In this document: piece after piece, positions 46,406-57,220 of the stretch
Numbering within the stretch: the first letter of the stretch is position 1
How the letters are laid out: each line of letters starts with the position of its first letter
DNA from: Stenogyne calaminthoides
Taxonomy: Eukaryota; Streptophyta; Magnoliopsida; Lamiales; Lamiaceae
NCBI GenBank assembly: GCA_037126765.1
Contig: JBBCBC010000043.1
Coordinates: forward strand, 1,240,001-1,304,000
Length of the DNA stretch: 64,000 bases
Direction: 5' to 3'
Made by a program: the position numbers and the translations under genes
Notes under the pieces: model-generated
Databases searched by the model: none
Seen by the model: the letters and a program-made list of their open reading frames with translations, nothing else
What the model was told of the DNA's origin: nothing

Positions 46406-46889
46406 CTAACACATTAAAATTTACAAACTAAAATGAAATATATTTGTTATAACTCAAAGTTCAAAATATAAACTAAATACACTATATATATGAGTAATTA
46501 TTTAGCAAAAAAGAAGGTATACAAAACACATTAAAATTTACAAACTAAAATGAAATATATTTTTTATAACTCAAAGTTCAAAATATAAATTAAATACACT
46601 ATATATATAGGAGTAATTATTTAGAAAAAAAAGGATATGTACTTGCATACCCTTAGGCATATGCATCCGTCATTATATGCGGGAAGTCATGACTTCAAAA
46701 TAGGGCTTCTTTGTACTTGGAAAGAGTTCAGAAATTTAATATTAAGGTGCTCATTATTTACATGTAATACTTCTCCAATACTTGACGAATACGTATCATG
46801 TTTATTTGATATAGTTAGATAAACAAAAAGTCACATCATAATCTACATAACCTTGATTATCAACTTAATTAATACACAAGTATTTTGTG

Positions 46890-47229
46890 CAAGGATGTAA
46901 AAATCGTGCCTAGGCGCTAAAGGCTTAGGCGCCGATCGTCCGTGATAGCTTAGGCAAAATCGGCCGTTCTAGGCGCGGCCTAGGCGGGCCTAGGGTCATG
47001 GGCCTAGGGCGGCCTATTTTTTTTTTTTTTTAAATTAAAAGAGATCTAAAAATTAAAAACACTACTTTTGAGTTCTTATTTTGTAATTATGACTATGATT
47101 TTATGTTAATTGTTGTGATTTTTTATTTTTCATGTTAAAAATTTCAAAATAAAATTAATATCTGGAAAAAAAAAATTCCTAGGCGGCCTAGGAACGCCCG
47201 TCTGGCGCCTACCGATTTCTGCACCCTTG
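46890..47229. mobile_element. Non-autonomous hAT-like element, 340 bp
   Basis: The ends CAAGGATGTAAAAATCG and CGATTTCTGCACCCTTG are inverted repeats. The perfect 8-bp TSD ATTTTGTG flanks it (46882-46889 and 47230-47237). Terminal regions are rich in CCTAGGCG palindromes and the middle is AT-rich. It has no coding capacity. Confidence 0.88.
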
Positions 47230-47237
47230 ATTTTGTG

Positions 47238-48070
47238 TTAATATGTATTCCCTTCTTTTTTATTTACATGTCGTTTTAGCATTTTGAATTATTTTTAAAA
47301 TAGACGTCGTTCTGGTATTTTATCTCCCTTTATCTCTTATTTACTCTTAAAATTGTAATTTCAAATTTCCTACAAATGTGTTGTGTGTTTAATTTTTCAA
47401 CTAATAGTATTTATTATTAAGAATATTTAAATAATATTAATTAAAGTTAAATTTGGGAAAAAAAATATATTCTTAATTTGTCTTAAAAACTCCAGAATCA
47501 CATCTATTTAAAAAAAAAAGATTGAGAATTTATTTAAAAAAATAAAACCTCAATCATTGAGTTTGTATCATTATTTTCTATATGCATGCATGTGTCTACA
47601 TTGGCTCATTGAATCAAGGTAGAATATAAATTGTACAAGTTAGACTGAACATCGAACCAACTTGCTGGTCGTACAACTACATTTGGTTTTTGGTTTAAGA
47701 TAAAGTCTTTTAAGGTTTCCCCAGAATTCAACTATGGGTACATATTTTGTTCTCTAGCTAGCTAATTTTCTATCATTAACCTTTAGAATAAATTAAGTTT
47801 ATTTCCATGAGTTGATCCAATAAAGAATTAGGTATGGATTTGTTCAAATTATTTGAACTATCCACTAGTTAGTGTAATGTGCCGAGCGGACATACTCTAT
47901 GACATGTCCTGATTGATTTTTCTCTTTGAAATATTATATATACTTCTAAAATTTATTTGGTCAAAGATTTTTTTTTTTTAATTACGGACAGTGAATTTTA
48001 ACAAACTATAGATTATTGCGTGAAATTCGTTACACACATGCATACATGAGTAACATGATAAACAATATTG
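47238..48070. other. AT-rich intergenic sequence
   Basis: I see no gene, repeat or motif here. Confidence 0.5.
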
Positions 48071-48078
48071 GTTGGATT

Positions 48079-48599
48079 CAGGAACAGACCCATGAATTTC
48101 ACCAAGGGGGCCCAATTTATAACATAGTGTAGATAAATGCACTTTTAAATTTTTTATATATTTTTTAAAATGATTTGGGTTAAATATATTTATATTAACT
48201 GAGTCAAATACATTTATATATATATATATTTAAAATGTGAATTATATATATTTCTTTTTCTATTTCGCTACCCCTTCCTCACTTAAAGGATAATAAGAAA
48301 ATTTATATGGGAAAAGAATACATACTTTGAAATTAACCATAAATTCTAACCTCATCAAGTTAATTACTAATTAAAATAAAAATTTGTATGAGATGATTTC
48401 ATATATGAGATAGGGTATAAACTAACACAAATAACATTCATCCTTCCAAAATATTAAAACGTTAATGCACAACTTATGCTCCGTCTCAGTATGAGACCGT
48501 CTAATGCAAGTGTGTCTCAATTATAAATATATATATAAAGTTCAAGTGGGGTCAGGGGGGCCCAGTGACCCCCTTGGCCCCTATGTGTGTCCGTCCTTG
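48079..48599. mobile_element. Non-autonomous hAT-like element, 521 bp
   Basis: The perfect 8-bp TSD GTTGGATT is at 48071-48078 and 48600-48607. The ends CAGGAACAGACC and GTGTCCGTCCTTG are imperfect inverted repeats. The inner ends AAGGGGGCCCA and GGGCCCAGTGACCCCCTT extend the pairing. An internal module at 48387-48525 is shared with the element at 39846. Confidence 0.82.
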
Positions 48600-48822
48600 G
48601 TTGGATTCCCTATTCCATTTTTTGTATTTTATTGGTGTTGCTTTCTATTGAATTTTTAACACATGGACCCAGAATATGGTGGTTCATTGAATATTTTTTA
48701 TTATTTCACGTGTCATTTATCCATAATATAAAATACAAATTAAAACATTAATTATGAAACATGTGATCTCATTTCAAACACTATACTCTATACTGTCTCA
48801 TTTTATTTATATTTTGTAGGTA

Positions 48823-49045
48823 ACCCCTAAGGGTTGGCCTAGTGGTTATAAGCATGGGACTTAGGAGTAAGCTCCTCTTTAGGTCTCAGGTTCGAACCCT
48901 CTCAGGTGCGATCAACTCTTGAGATGAGTCAGTTCATATAGAACTTAGCTCTAGCTTGAAGTGGGGCACCGCTAGTGGATGGTGGGTTATGATCCCGGAT
49001 TAGTCGGCCCTTGAGAAGCATACCGTGTTATCAAAAAAAAAAGAA
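48823..49045 (+). mobile_element. tRNA-derived SINE
   Basis: Near the 5' end lie an A-box-like GGCCTAGTGGTTATAAGC and a B-box GGTTCGAACCC, the internal RNA polymerase III promoter of tRNA-derived SINEs. The 3' end is an A-rich tail, and TTGTAGGTA duplicates flank it (48814-48822 and 49046-49054). At about 220 bp it has the usual size for a plant SINE. Confidence 0.88.
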
Positions 49046-49153
49046 TTGTAGGTATATATAGTTACACTCCCCTTGTTCCTGAATTAGATTGAACATTTAT
49101 TGTTTGCATTGCATGAAGTTAATTTGATGTGGAGATTGTTTCTTAATGTTATA

Positions 49154-49383
49154 CTTCCCAGAAGACTTAGCATAGTTGACTTTTACACACATTTTTGTGA
49201 GTGTGTTTTGTATTAGTAATTGAAATAATAAAGTGACTTTTAAGGAGTGGTTTGATAGAAGATGGACTTATCTATCACACCCCTTCTTAAATGTCACTTT
49301 ATCATTTCAATTACTAATATAAAACCCGCTCGCAAAAACACGTGTCAAAGACAACTATGCTAAGTCTTCTGGGATAAAGGGAG
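49154..49383. repeat. Stowaway-like MITE, 230 bp
   Basis: Long inverted repeats read CAGAAGACTTAGCATAGTTG on the left, with the inverse on the right. TA flanks both ends. The right end begins CTCCCTTT when read inward; the left has lost about six bases. It is related to the element at 50890. Confidence 0.75.
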
Positions 49384-49599
49384 TAATAGATAAAATTATT
49401 TTTTGGAGGGTTGAATGATAAAATAATAACATATGGTATAATAATATAAATAAAAGAAGATAGTGGGGAAAATAATTACATGTACTCATGTAATATTGAG
49501 ATATTTAAAGAAAATATTTAAAATTGATTAAATTAATTTATTATCACTTAAAAAATGTTCAATATAATTTGGAAACAGATGTTTTCTTAAAAATGTTCA

Positions 49600-49810
49600 A
49601 TGAGTGGGTCTCATGTGCATCCAGGTGCACCGTACACTTATAGTGTATTTTAAAATCATGTAATTTATTAATTATACTGAAATATGCAACTTATTTATAT
49701 TGAATCGTGCAATTAAACAACCATCGACTTGAATAAATAGTTCAGCGATAAACAAGTTATATAATTCTAAAATATACTATAAATACACGGTGCAAAATCC
49801 ATACAAAACT
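49600..49810. repeat. Fold-back MITE, copy 3
   Basis: It starts GAGTGGGTCTCATGTGCATC and shares CACTTATAGTGTATTTT with the other copies. The right end is ATACACGGTGCA, slightly truncated. Confidence 0.6.
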
Positions 49811-50582
49811 TGGCCACTATAGGATATAAAATCATGTACCTATATCATATATCGCGCATGATTGCAATTTGTGTGACCGAGCACGTGTAAATTACCGAAA
49901 GATATAATGCAATAATCAAACAGTAGTTGTCAGTACCCACAGACAGGGAAAATAAAAAGAAAAAGAAAAAGAAAACAGAGAAAAACAACAAGACAAGAAA
50001 TGTGTTGGGTGCACCAAGGACCAAATGTGGAATTCATGTCAAATTTTCAAAGTCACATTTCGTATCTTCTTTTTTCTATGCTAAAATCCAAAACAAGCAA
50101 CCATATATGAAATTTAATTTTATAATCGGTCTGTTTATCTAGTCATATATGGCAAATAATTATTAATATTCATGTTGGTATCACCCGTGATAATCAAACT
50201 CTAGTGGACCATAGACCCAACTTTGACACGCTTTCATAGTAAGTTCATTGCATTTGGTCACATTTGATTTGGTTCAAGTGGGATGGAAGTTTTCTGTTAA
50301 AAAAAACAAGGAAAATATGAGTCTCAAATATAAAGCGTTCATTGTATTAGAAACTCAGGGTTAGACTTACAAGGCCGCGGCCTTAAACGGTCCGGGACAT
50401 TATCAGTTCACAATTAACAGACCACTAATAATTGGTACATAATTCTAGTTCTAACGGTTCTCGGGCTAAACGGGCTATAACAGGTTACAAAATAATTTTT
50501 TTAAAAATAAATATAATTAAAATTGAAAGTATTTAAATTCAACATATAAAATTAAAGGATATACAATAATATAATAAGGTTA

Positions 50583-50815
50583 GGTTTGTATGCACTCAGG
50601 TGCACCGTGCACTTATAGTGCATTTTAGAAGTGTGCAACTTATTATGTTAAAAAGTGTAACTTATTTACACAGAAAAATGCAATTGTTAATATAGGAATA
50701 TAGTTGCATACTTCAGTTTGGAGTAGTTACATATTTCTGTTATGTATAGTTGCACGCTTCTAAAATGCACTATGAATGCACGGTGCACCCGAGTGCATAT
50801 GAGACTCACTCATAT
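50583..50815. repeat. Fold-back MITE, copy 4 (best preserved)
   Basis: About 50-bp inverted repeats: the left arm contains CAGGTGCACCGTGCACTTAT and the right arm the inverse of CGGGTGCACCGTGCATTCAT. GAGACTCACT closes the right end. Confidence 0.75.
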
Positions 50816-50889
50816 AATAAATGTGTTGCTAACTATATTTAATTACATCAACAACAAAAAAAAAAAAAAGCAATGTTGAAAAAATAATA

Positions 50890-51090
50890 CTCCCTCCGTC
50901 CACCAATCTTATGCACAGTTGACTTTTATATTCATTTTTGCGAATGAGTTTTGTATTAGTAATTGTAAAAGACCATCATCTATCATACCCCTCCTTAAAA
51001 ATTATTTTATCATTTCAATTACTAATACAAAATTCGCTCTAAAAAACGCGTGTAAAAGTCAATAGTGCATAAGATTGGTGGACGAATGAG
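50890..51090. repeat. Stowaway-like MITE, 201 bp
   Basis: It begins CTCCCTCCGTCCACCAATCT and ends with the inverse GATTGGTGGACGAATGAG, with TA duplicated at 50888-50889 and 51091-51092. These are Tc1/mariner Stowaway hallmarks. Confidence 0.88.
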
Positions 51091-51369
51091 TACTATTTAA
51101 TACTCAACATTGATATTAGTTAAAAAAAATTATTCGATTTAAATGTTGTATTTTAACTAATTTCATCTAAAATATGAACAATAATAAAATAAACTATTAA
51201 AATTATAATATAATTATATTAAAATTAATTGAATATAAATATTAAACGGGTTTGCGGGTTAGCCCTAACTCTACAGGGTTCAGCCCTATAGAGCTTCGGG
51301 CTAAACGGTTTAGAGCTTTATTGGCTCACGATAAATTGGCTAGGAAAAGCTTAGCCCTAAAAATTTGTG

Positions 51370-51545
51370 TGAAATACCTAAAAATTGAGAATGACTTGTA
51401 ATTGTGATCTATTATTATATATACTACATGCACTGCGTATTAGTGTAATTCGTGTGAAATACGTAGAAAATGAGAATGGGCTGTGGCATGTGATCTAATT
51501 AGTGTAATTATGTGTGAAATACGTAGAGCAATTAACTTGGTCATA
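51370..51545. repeat. Short direct repeats
   Basis: GTGTGAAATAC occurs three times, partly with TTAGTGTAATT and AATGAGAATG neighbours. It looks like local duplication of unknown origin. Confidence 0.45.
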
Positions 51546-52171
51546 ATTAGGGTTAATTTTAGTCAAGAAAAAAAACACGTGCTAAGTAGACATATTCCTT
51601 CTAGAAACAATTGATGGAATTGGTCTGAGACAGTAAATAATAGTACTTGTCAAGTTTGTGTTTTCTATCATAATTATACACAGTTAATCACCAGCATGCA
51701 TTGATTTAGACATCTGATTATGACCCTAATGTTGGTACTTATCAGGTTTGAGCATTATTCGGTAAAAATTAAAAAAATCGATCTAACCGAATTGAAATAA
51801 AAATTTGGTTAGATTATTTTGATATTCGGTTTGATTTTGATTTTTTTATTTTTTATTTCAGGTTTAAAGTAAAATTACCAAAAATCGAATCAAAATAATA
51901 CATTTTCTATATATAATCCTAACTCTAGTTAATTTATTCATTTTTAATTGAAATAATACATTCTATATACATTATATCTTGATTGTTAACTTATGTAGTA
52001 ATCTAATAAGTAGTATCAGTGAAAATGTGTTGTGTTATTAAATTCTCAAAGTTCTACCGTAAAAATTGGACATGTGTCTTTAAAAATAGTTTAATTTCAT
52101 AATGTCAAATAAGTTCGGTTATTTCAGTTTTTTATCAAAATCGAACCGAAAAATTTGATTTGTTTAAAAAC

Positions 52172-52255
52172 AGGCACTTAATACCATACTTTGTGTTGTC
52201 ATTATTATTATTTCAAAAAATTAGTACTTAATACAAAGTAAGGTATTAAGTGTCT
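52172..52255. repeat. Short hairpin with 26-bp arms
   Basis: The left arm AGGCACTTAATACCATACTT continues TGTGTT and pairs with the inverse of the right arm, about 23 of 26 positions matching, around a spacer of about 30 bases. It is either a very small MITE or a small-RNA-like hairpin. Confidence 0.55.
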
Positions 52256-52795
52256 TTTTTGGAACAAATTTGGTTCCTTATTTTTTTTCAAATATAATTA
52301 TTATAAGGTAATAATATCAAGTTCATACTGTGAACAAATTTCACTTGACATATCCACAATTTCATGCCCTTAAAAATGGACAAAAGTTTGTGAAAACTCG
52401 AGTTTACTGTTTTTTTAATATTAAAAAAAAAGCTTTCAAAAAAAAAGTTATGTAAAAAAAAAAAATCACTGTTATATATAAAAATATTATTATTATACAT
52501 AAAAATAATTACTGTCATGCATAAAATATTTTTTTAAATAGTAATAAAATTTACGTATAAACTTGATTCGTAAAAGTGTTACTCCTAAAAATCGATTTGG
52601 ATAAATTATCCACCTTTAGTTGGGGAAAATAAAAATAACATTTTTTAAGTACAGTAAACAATTAACTGGACAACCGCGTAAAGGGCCTGGCAGTGGTATC
52701 TATATAATATGAAGACGAATCTAACGTGGAAAATGCGCGTAATTGTGACAGCAAAGTTAAACCACCCCTTATATTTACAACAATTTTCAAAATAG

Positions 52796-52985
52796 TAGGT
52801 TCATGTGTATTTAAGTGCATAATGTATATTTGTAGTGTGTTTTAGAATTAAACAATTTGATATATTGAAATATATAATTTATTTACATTAAAACGTGTAA
52901 GTATTTTTTATATTAAGAATTTTACAGTTCAGTATAAACAAGTTATATATGGTTATAAAATGCATTCACGCACCTGGATATCTAT
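52796..52985. repeat. Fold-back MITE, copy 5 (degenerate)
   Basis: GTTCATGTGTATTTAAGTGC and TTTGTAGTGTGTTTTAGAAT on the left, and AAATGCATTCACGCACC on the right, follow the family layout. Confidence 0.5.
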
Positions 52986-53031
52986 TTTAAAATAAAAATA
53001 AATATATATATATATATATATATAATAAATG

Positions 53032-53266
53032 CTCCTTCCGCCCATCAAAATTGTGCTCATTTTGTTTTGACATGTTATACGGAAAGGTAAATTAAGTCTA
53101 TTTTTAAATAACATAATTGATTATGAGTAAAATATAATGATAATTTGAGTAATTAAGTGATTGTTGGATGCTGAAGATAAAAAAAATTATATCCGTAAAC
53201 ATACTTAATTCACCTTTTTGTACAATATGTCAAAATGAAATGAGCATAATTTATGAACGGACGGAG
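53032..53266. repeat. Stowaway-like MITE, 235 bp
   Basis: The left end CTCCTTCCGCCCATC and right end GAACGGACGGAG are inverted repeats, with GTGCTCATTTTGTTTTGACA paired to its inverse inside. TA follows the right end. Confidence 0.8.
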
Positions 53267-53370
53267 TATATGTGAAAAATAGAATGGTCAATGTAGAGAC
53301 TTGAAAAGGTTGTATAATTTGATGTGGTAATGGACGTTCGTGCGTTCATTTCTTCTTCCCAAAGGTGGGC

Positions 53371-53382
53371 TTGACTTTGACC
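53371..53382 (+). promoter_or_regulatory. Tandem W-box
   Basis: TTGACTTTGACC contains two overlapping-spaced W-box cores (TTGACT and TTGACC), the binding site of WRKY proteins. It lies 1.6 kb upstream of the WRKY start codon; a hAT-like element lies between them. Confidence 0.4.
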
Positions 53383-53862
53383 TCGTGCAAACGAATTTCA
53401 ATCCCCATGTTTTTCTTTTCTTAGCAAAATAATTTCAAATTATTTTCCAAGTTTTATTATTACTATTTCAGATTTTCAAATTGAAACGTATGATGTAGAT
53501 TCTATAGATAAGAACGTATGGTGATTCGCAGTAGGTGTGTAATTAAAAAATAGCAATAAATCAATGATTTATTTTTAGTTTATCGATTTAGGGCAACGTG
53601 ATAATTTTGTAGTCAACAAATATTTTTCTACTGAACCTCTACGCTAAAAATAATTCTATTTGATTTTTGTTAGTTATACATTTACTTTCTTCGTATAGTA
53701 TTATTTTATTGCAAATTGCAAAATTAGGTTTATCTTTACGACTCATTGCATTTGGAAAACCAAAAAATGTTATACATTATTATTGTATAATATATATTTT
53801 AATAAAAAAAAAGTAATGATACATTATATTATCAATGTTATTAAACCAAATAACCCTAAAAG

Positions 53863-54417
53863 CTATGTTTTAAAAGCGGAAGCGGCGATCGTCGCAGACG
53901 ATCTCGGTCTCTTTTTTTTGGTTTTAGGTCGGACCGGTTTTGTTTTTAAAAGTGGTTGGCCGAGTATGACGTCATAATTACGTAATATATAATTAAATAT
54001 ATAAATTATACATCTAACATTAAAATAAGTTCACCAAATCTCACCAAATATCTAGAATATTAAAATAAGTTCCCCAAATTTCATACAGACATAAAAGTTC
54101 ATCAAATGTTTTACAAACATCAAATGTTATAAGTTCACCAAATGCATGAATAACAACATAAAAATGTCTAATCTGAAACATCACATGTTATAAGTTCACC
54201 AAATGTATGAATAACAACATAAAAATATCTAATCTGAAAGAACATCCAAATTAGCACCACTAGATTTTGGGGGCGCTTTGAGCGGTTCGACCGGATTTTG
54301 GGCGCTTTTGAGCAGTTCAACACCGCTTCGCAAAGCCAACGGCCCAATGCTTCGGACCGGTTCGTTAGGCTATCCGAGTAGCGGTCGGACCGGTCCGACC
54401 CTCTTTTTAAAACATAG
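53863..54417. mobile_element. Non-autonomous hAT-like element, 555 bp
   Basis: The ends CTATGTTTTAAAAG and CTTTTTAAAACATAG are inverted repeats. CCTAAAAG, 8 bp, flanks it perfectly (53855-53862 and 54418-54425). Subterminal regions are GC-rich with GGTCGGACCGG palindromes. Confidence 0.82.
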
Positions 54418-54869
54418 CCTAAAAGATATTAAATAAAAAAAAAAATACCCATCCATCTCAAATTAATTAATCACCCAACCCAAAAAATTTATAAAAGGAC
54501 ATTTATAATTTTTTTTGTCCTTCTAAAAGGACATTTAGAATTAAGCTGTGTGAGTGTGTTCCTTAGTTAGGCAGTCAATGAGGTAGGAGAAGTCGCTTAC
54601 CTTATATGTTGTGTTCTATTATCCAGTTTTATCACCTAAATTATCTTACATATATTAAAACCGTGTTGAAATTGTTTAATTTATATAATGTTCCGACCAT
54701 AGTTTTAATTAACTCCCCCACCGCTGTTCCACAACTATCAATTAATATTTATTTAAAAAAGAATACTATTAAATAATTAAAAAAAAGGAGTGTGTGCAGA
54801 TCATTCCAAAATACCATTATTTTATCTCATCTTCCTCCTCACTTCCTATAACTTGTCTCCTCACCTCTC

Positions 54870-54878
54870 TATATATAT
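54870..54878 (+). promoter_or_regulatory. Putative TATA box of the WRKY gene
   Basis: TATATATAT lies in a CT-rich stretch 120 bp upstream of the ATG. This would give a 5' UTR of roughly 90 bases. Confidence 0.5.
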
Positions 54879-54994
54879 CTCTCAAAATCCTCTCTCTATT
54901 TCAGTAACTGCTGCAAAAACCAACTAATACTTCAACAATTTCCAACTGAGACTTTTTGCTTAATTGATATTCTTTTCTCAACAAGGAAAATTTT

Positions 54995-56870
54995 ATGGAA
55001 TTCACCTGTTTGCTCAACTCTTCATTGGATCTTAATGCTAAGCCACTCAGATTCCTCGATGAATCTCCTGTAAAGGTATACATACATATAGGAATAGTAT
55101 TGTGTAACGGATTTGCATTTCGTGTGTATTTTTTAAAAGTATTAGTTTTTTTAGTAAAAGGTATTAGTTGGTATACTATAAAGTATTAGTTGCAAAACTG
55201 GTTTCACAGAAGACCAATCAATACATATGTACAAACAATCAAGCTTCCTGACCTTAATCATATGCATTTTGTGTGTTTCTGAACTGTATTAGTTGTTTCA
55301 TAAAAAGGTATTAGTTGCTCTAGGAAAAGGTATTAGTCCTTCTACTATAAAGTATTAGTTTCAAAATAGGTGCACGGTAAAACTGGTTTAAAGAAAACCA
55401 AGCCCTACAAATAAACATACAATTAAGCTTCTTGATCTTAACTCTTTTTTGCTTAGAAACTCAAATCTGATCGACGTTTTTCAGAAACAAGAAATCGAGA
55501 GCAATTTCATGGACATGGAAAGAAATGTGTCTTTGAATGAAGAGGTGAGTACTGAGTTGCTCTTCTCTTTGAGTTGACTCGCTCTGTTTCTTACACAAAT
55601 TGGAGTTTTTTCTTGATTCTGAATGTTGTTCCTTTTTGTTTGTGTACAGAGAGGTGCTCTGATTGAGGAGCTGAGTCGAGTGAGTGCTGAAAACAAGAAA
55701 CTCACTGAGTTGCTTACAATCATGTGTGAGAATTACACCGAGTTGAGGAACCAGTTAACGGAGCCTACGAACAAGAATATGGGAGTCGAAAATAATAATG
55801 TTGCAGCCTCAAGGAAAAGGAAGGCTGATAATGGTAATGGGAATTTGATTGATGCAACAAATGTGAACCCTTCCGAGAGTTCTTCGAGCGATGACGATTC
55901 GTTGAAGAAACATAGGGAAGAACACAATAAGGCCAAGATTTCGCACGTTTATGTTAGAACTGAAGCATCCGATACAAGCCTCGTAAGTCTTGCTACAAAA
56001 TATCTTCATCATCTTGGTTGAATTTCATGGTTTTCGTGTGTCAATTTTTGGGAGAAAAAAGGCAAATTCTTGTATTGAAAAGTATTAGTTACTTTCAATG
56101 AACGGTATTACTTGTTTCACTGAACAGTATTAGTTGGTCAGAATTAGTGGCTTTCACAGAACAGTATTAGTTGTTTCTATTGAATTTGTGTTGTGGCTCG
56201 TTTGGATTAGTGGTTTAAACAAAAAAAGTATTAGTTGTTTCTACTGAACGGTATTAGTTGTGCGCAAACTAAAAGGTGTATGTTTGATTAACTACAGATT
56301 GTTAAGGATGGATATCAATGGAGGAAATATGTACAGAAGGTGACTAGAGACAACCCTTGTCCTAGAGCTTATTTCAAGTGCTCTTTTGCCCCTACTTGTC
56401 CAGTTAAAAAGAAGGTTCGATTTCGAAACTCCATTTACAACATGCTATCGAAAACGAAATGGGATTGTTATTTGTATGAATTCTAAGAAAATTTGTGCAT
56501 AATTAGTCAGGTTCAAAGAAGTGTAGAAGATCAATCGGTTGTGGTTGCAACTTACGAAGGGGAGCACAACCACTCGAAGACAGAGGCGAGCCCCTCATCC
56601 AATAAGAGCTTGACACTTGGCAGCGTGCCATGCACGACATCTGTCAGCTCATCAGGACCAACAATCACTCTTGATATGACTAAACCGAAGACGAATCAAG
56701 AAGAAATGAAGAGTGTTGTGAGAAACAAATTTGATGCACCCGAACTTCAGAACTACTTTGTGGAGCAAATGGCGTCGACTTTGACGAAAGATCCGAGTTT
56801 CAAAGCAGCTCTTGCAGCTGCTATTTCTGGCAAGTTTCTTCAACAAAATAGCCAGATTGAGAAGTGGTAG
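54995..56870 (+). CDS. WRKY40-like group IIa transcription factor, WRKYVQK variant
   Basis: Five exons are inferred: 54995-55075, 55485-55544, 55650-55982, 56298-56414 and 56511-56870, all with GT-AG borders, giving 316 residues. Residues about 48-85 (EELSRVSAENKKLTELLTIM) form the leucine-zipper-like coiled coil of group IIa. A basic SRKRKAD near residue 105 is a likely nuclear signal. The WRKY domain (159-218) has the zinc ligands C186, C192, H216 and H218, spaced C-X5-C-X23-H-X-H. The intron splits it before VQR, the intron position typical of groups IIa/IIb. The heptad at 166-172 reads WRKYVQK, not WRKYGQK. AtWRKY18/40/60 relatives regulate defence and ABA responses by binding W-boxes. 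Altered binding in this copy is inference. The gene is tail-to-tail with the glycosylase gene. Confidence 0.88.
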
Positions 56871-57127
56871 GGCATGGATTATGGATTAGTGTTAACTTAA
56901 ATTTCTTAAACCGTGTGAAGAAAATGCAAACCTATCTTTGCAGAACAGAGAGAGTAATGTATAGTAGAATTTTAATAGACTTGAAATCATATTGGCAGGT
57001 AAAATTTTAGAGATGATAAACACAAGATTCATAATTTGTTAACAGATTGGAAGCAAGAATCGAAAGTGATTGATCCACTCGCATATCATCATTATCCTCT
57101 ACACATCAATCTACAACAAAAGAACAA

Positions 57128-57133
57128 AATAAA
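57128..57133 (+). terminator. Possible polyadenylation signal of the WRKY gene
   Basis: AATAAA lies 258 bp after the WRKY stop and about 90 bp before the end of the convergent gene. Plant signals are loose, so this is tentative. Confidence 0.35.
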
Positions 57134-57220
57134 TTATAATTGATTTGTACATAAAACTGCCAGCCATAAGCAGATCCAGGGAGGCCACCCCTTCACAAAA
57201 TAGTTTACAAATAAATTACA

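Larger units (their letters stand above)
39846..46675. mobile_element. hAT-like element with nested gypsy element
   Basis: The left end TAGTGGCGGATCC and right end GCATCCGTCATTA are imperfect inverted repeats. They are flanked by TGTGCGGG (39838-39845) and TATGCGGG (46676-46683), an 8-bp duplication with one mismatch, as hAT transposition produces. Without the nested gypsy element it is about 0.75 kb and has no transposase. An internal module with ATCTCATACATGAGAC and CTCACCATGAGAC recurs at 48387-48525. Confidence 0.62.

Noticed and set aside
48823..49045. tRNA gene suggested by the GGTTCGAACCC box
   Set aside because: No tRNA cloverleaf or anticodon arm is evident. The A-rich tail and target duplications show a SINE.
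49927..50142. 71-codon Lys-rich frame
   Set aside because: It arises from an A-rich stretch, starts at a non-ATG codon and has no recognisable motif.
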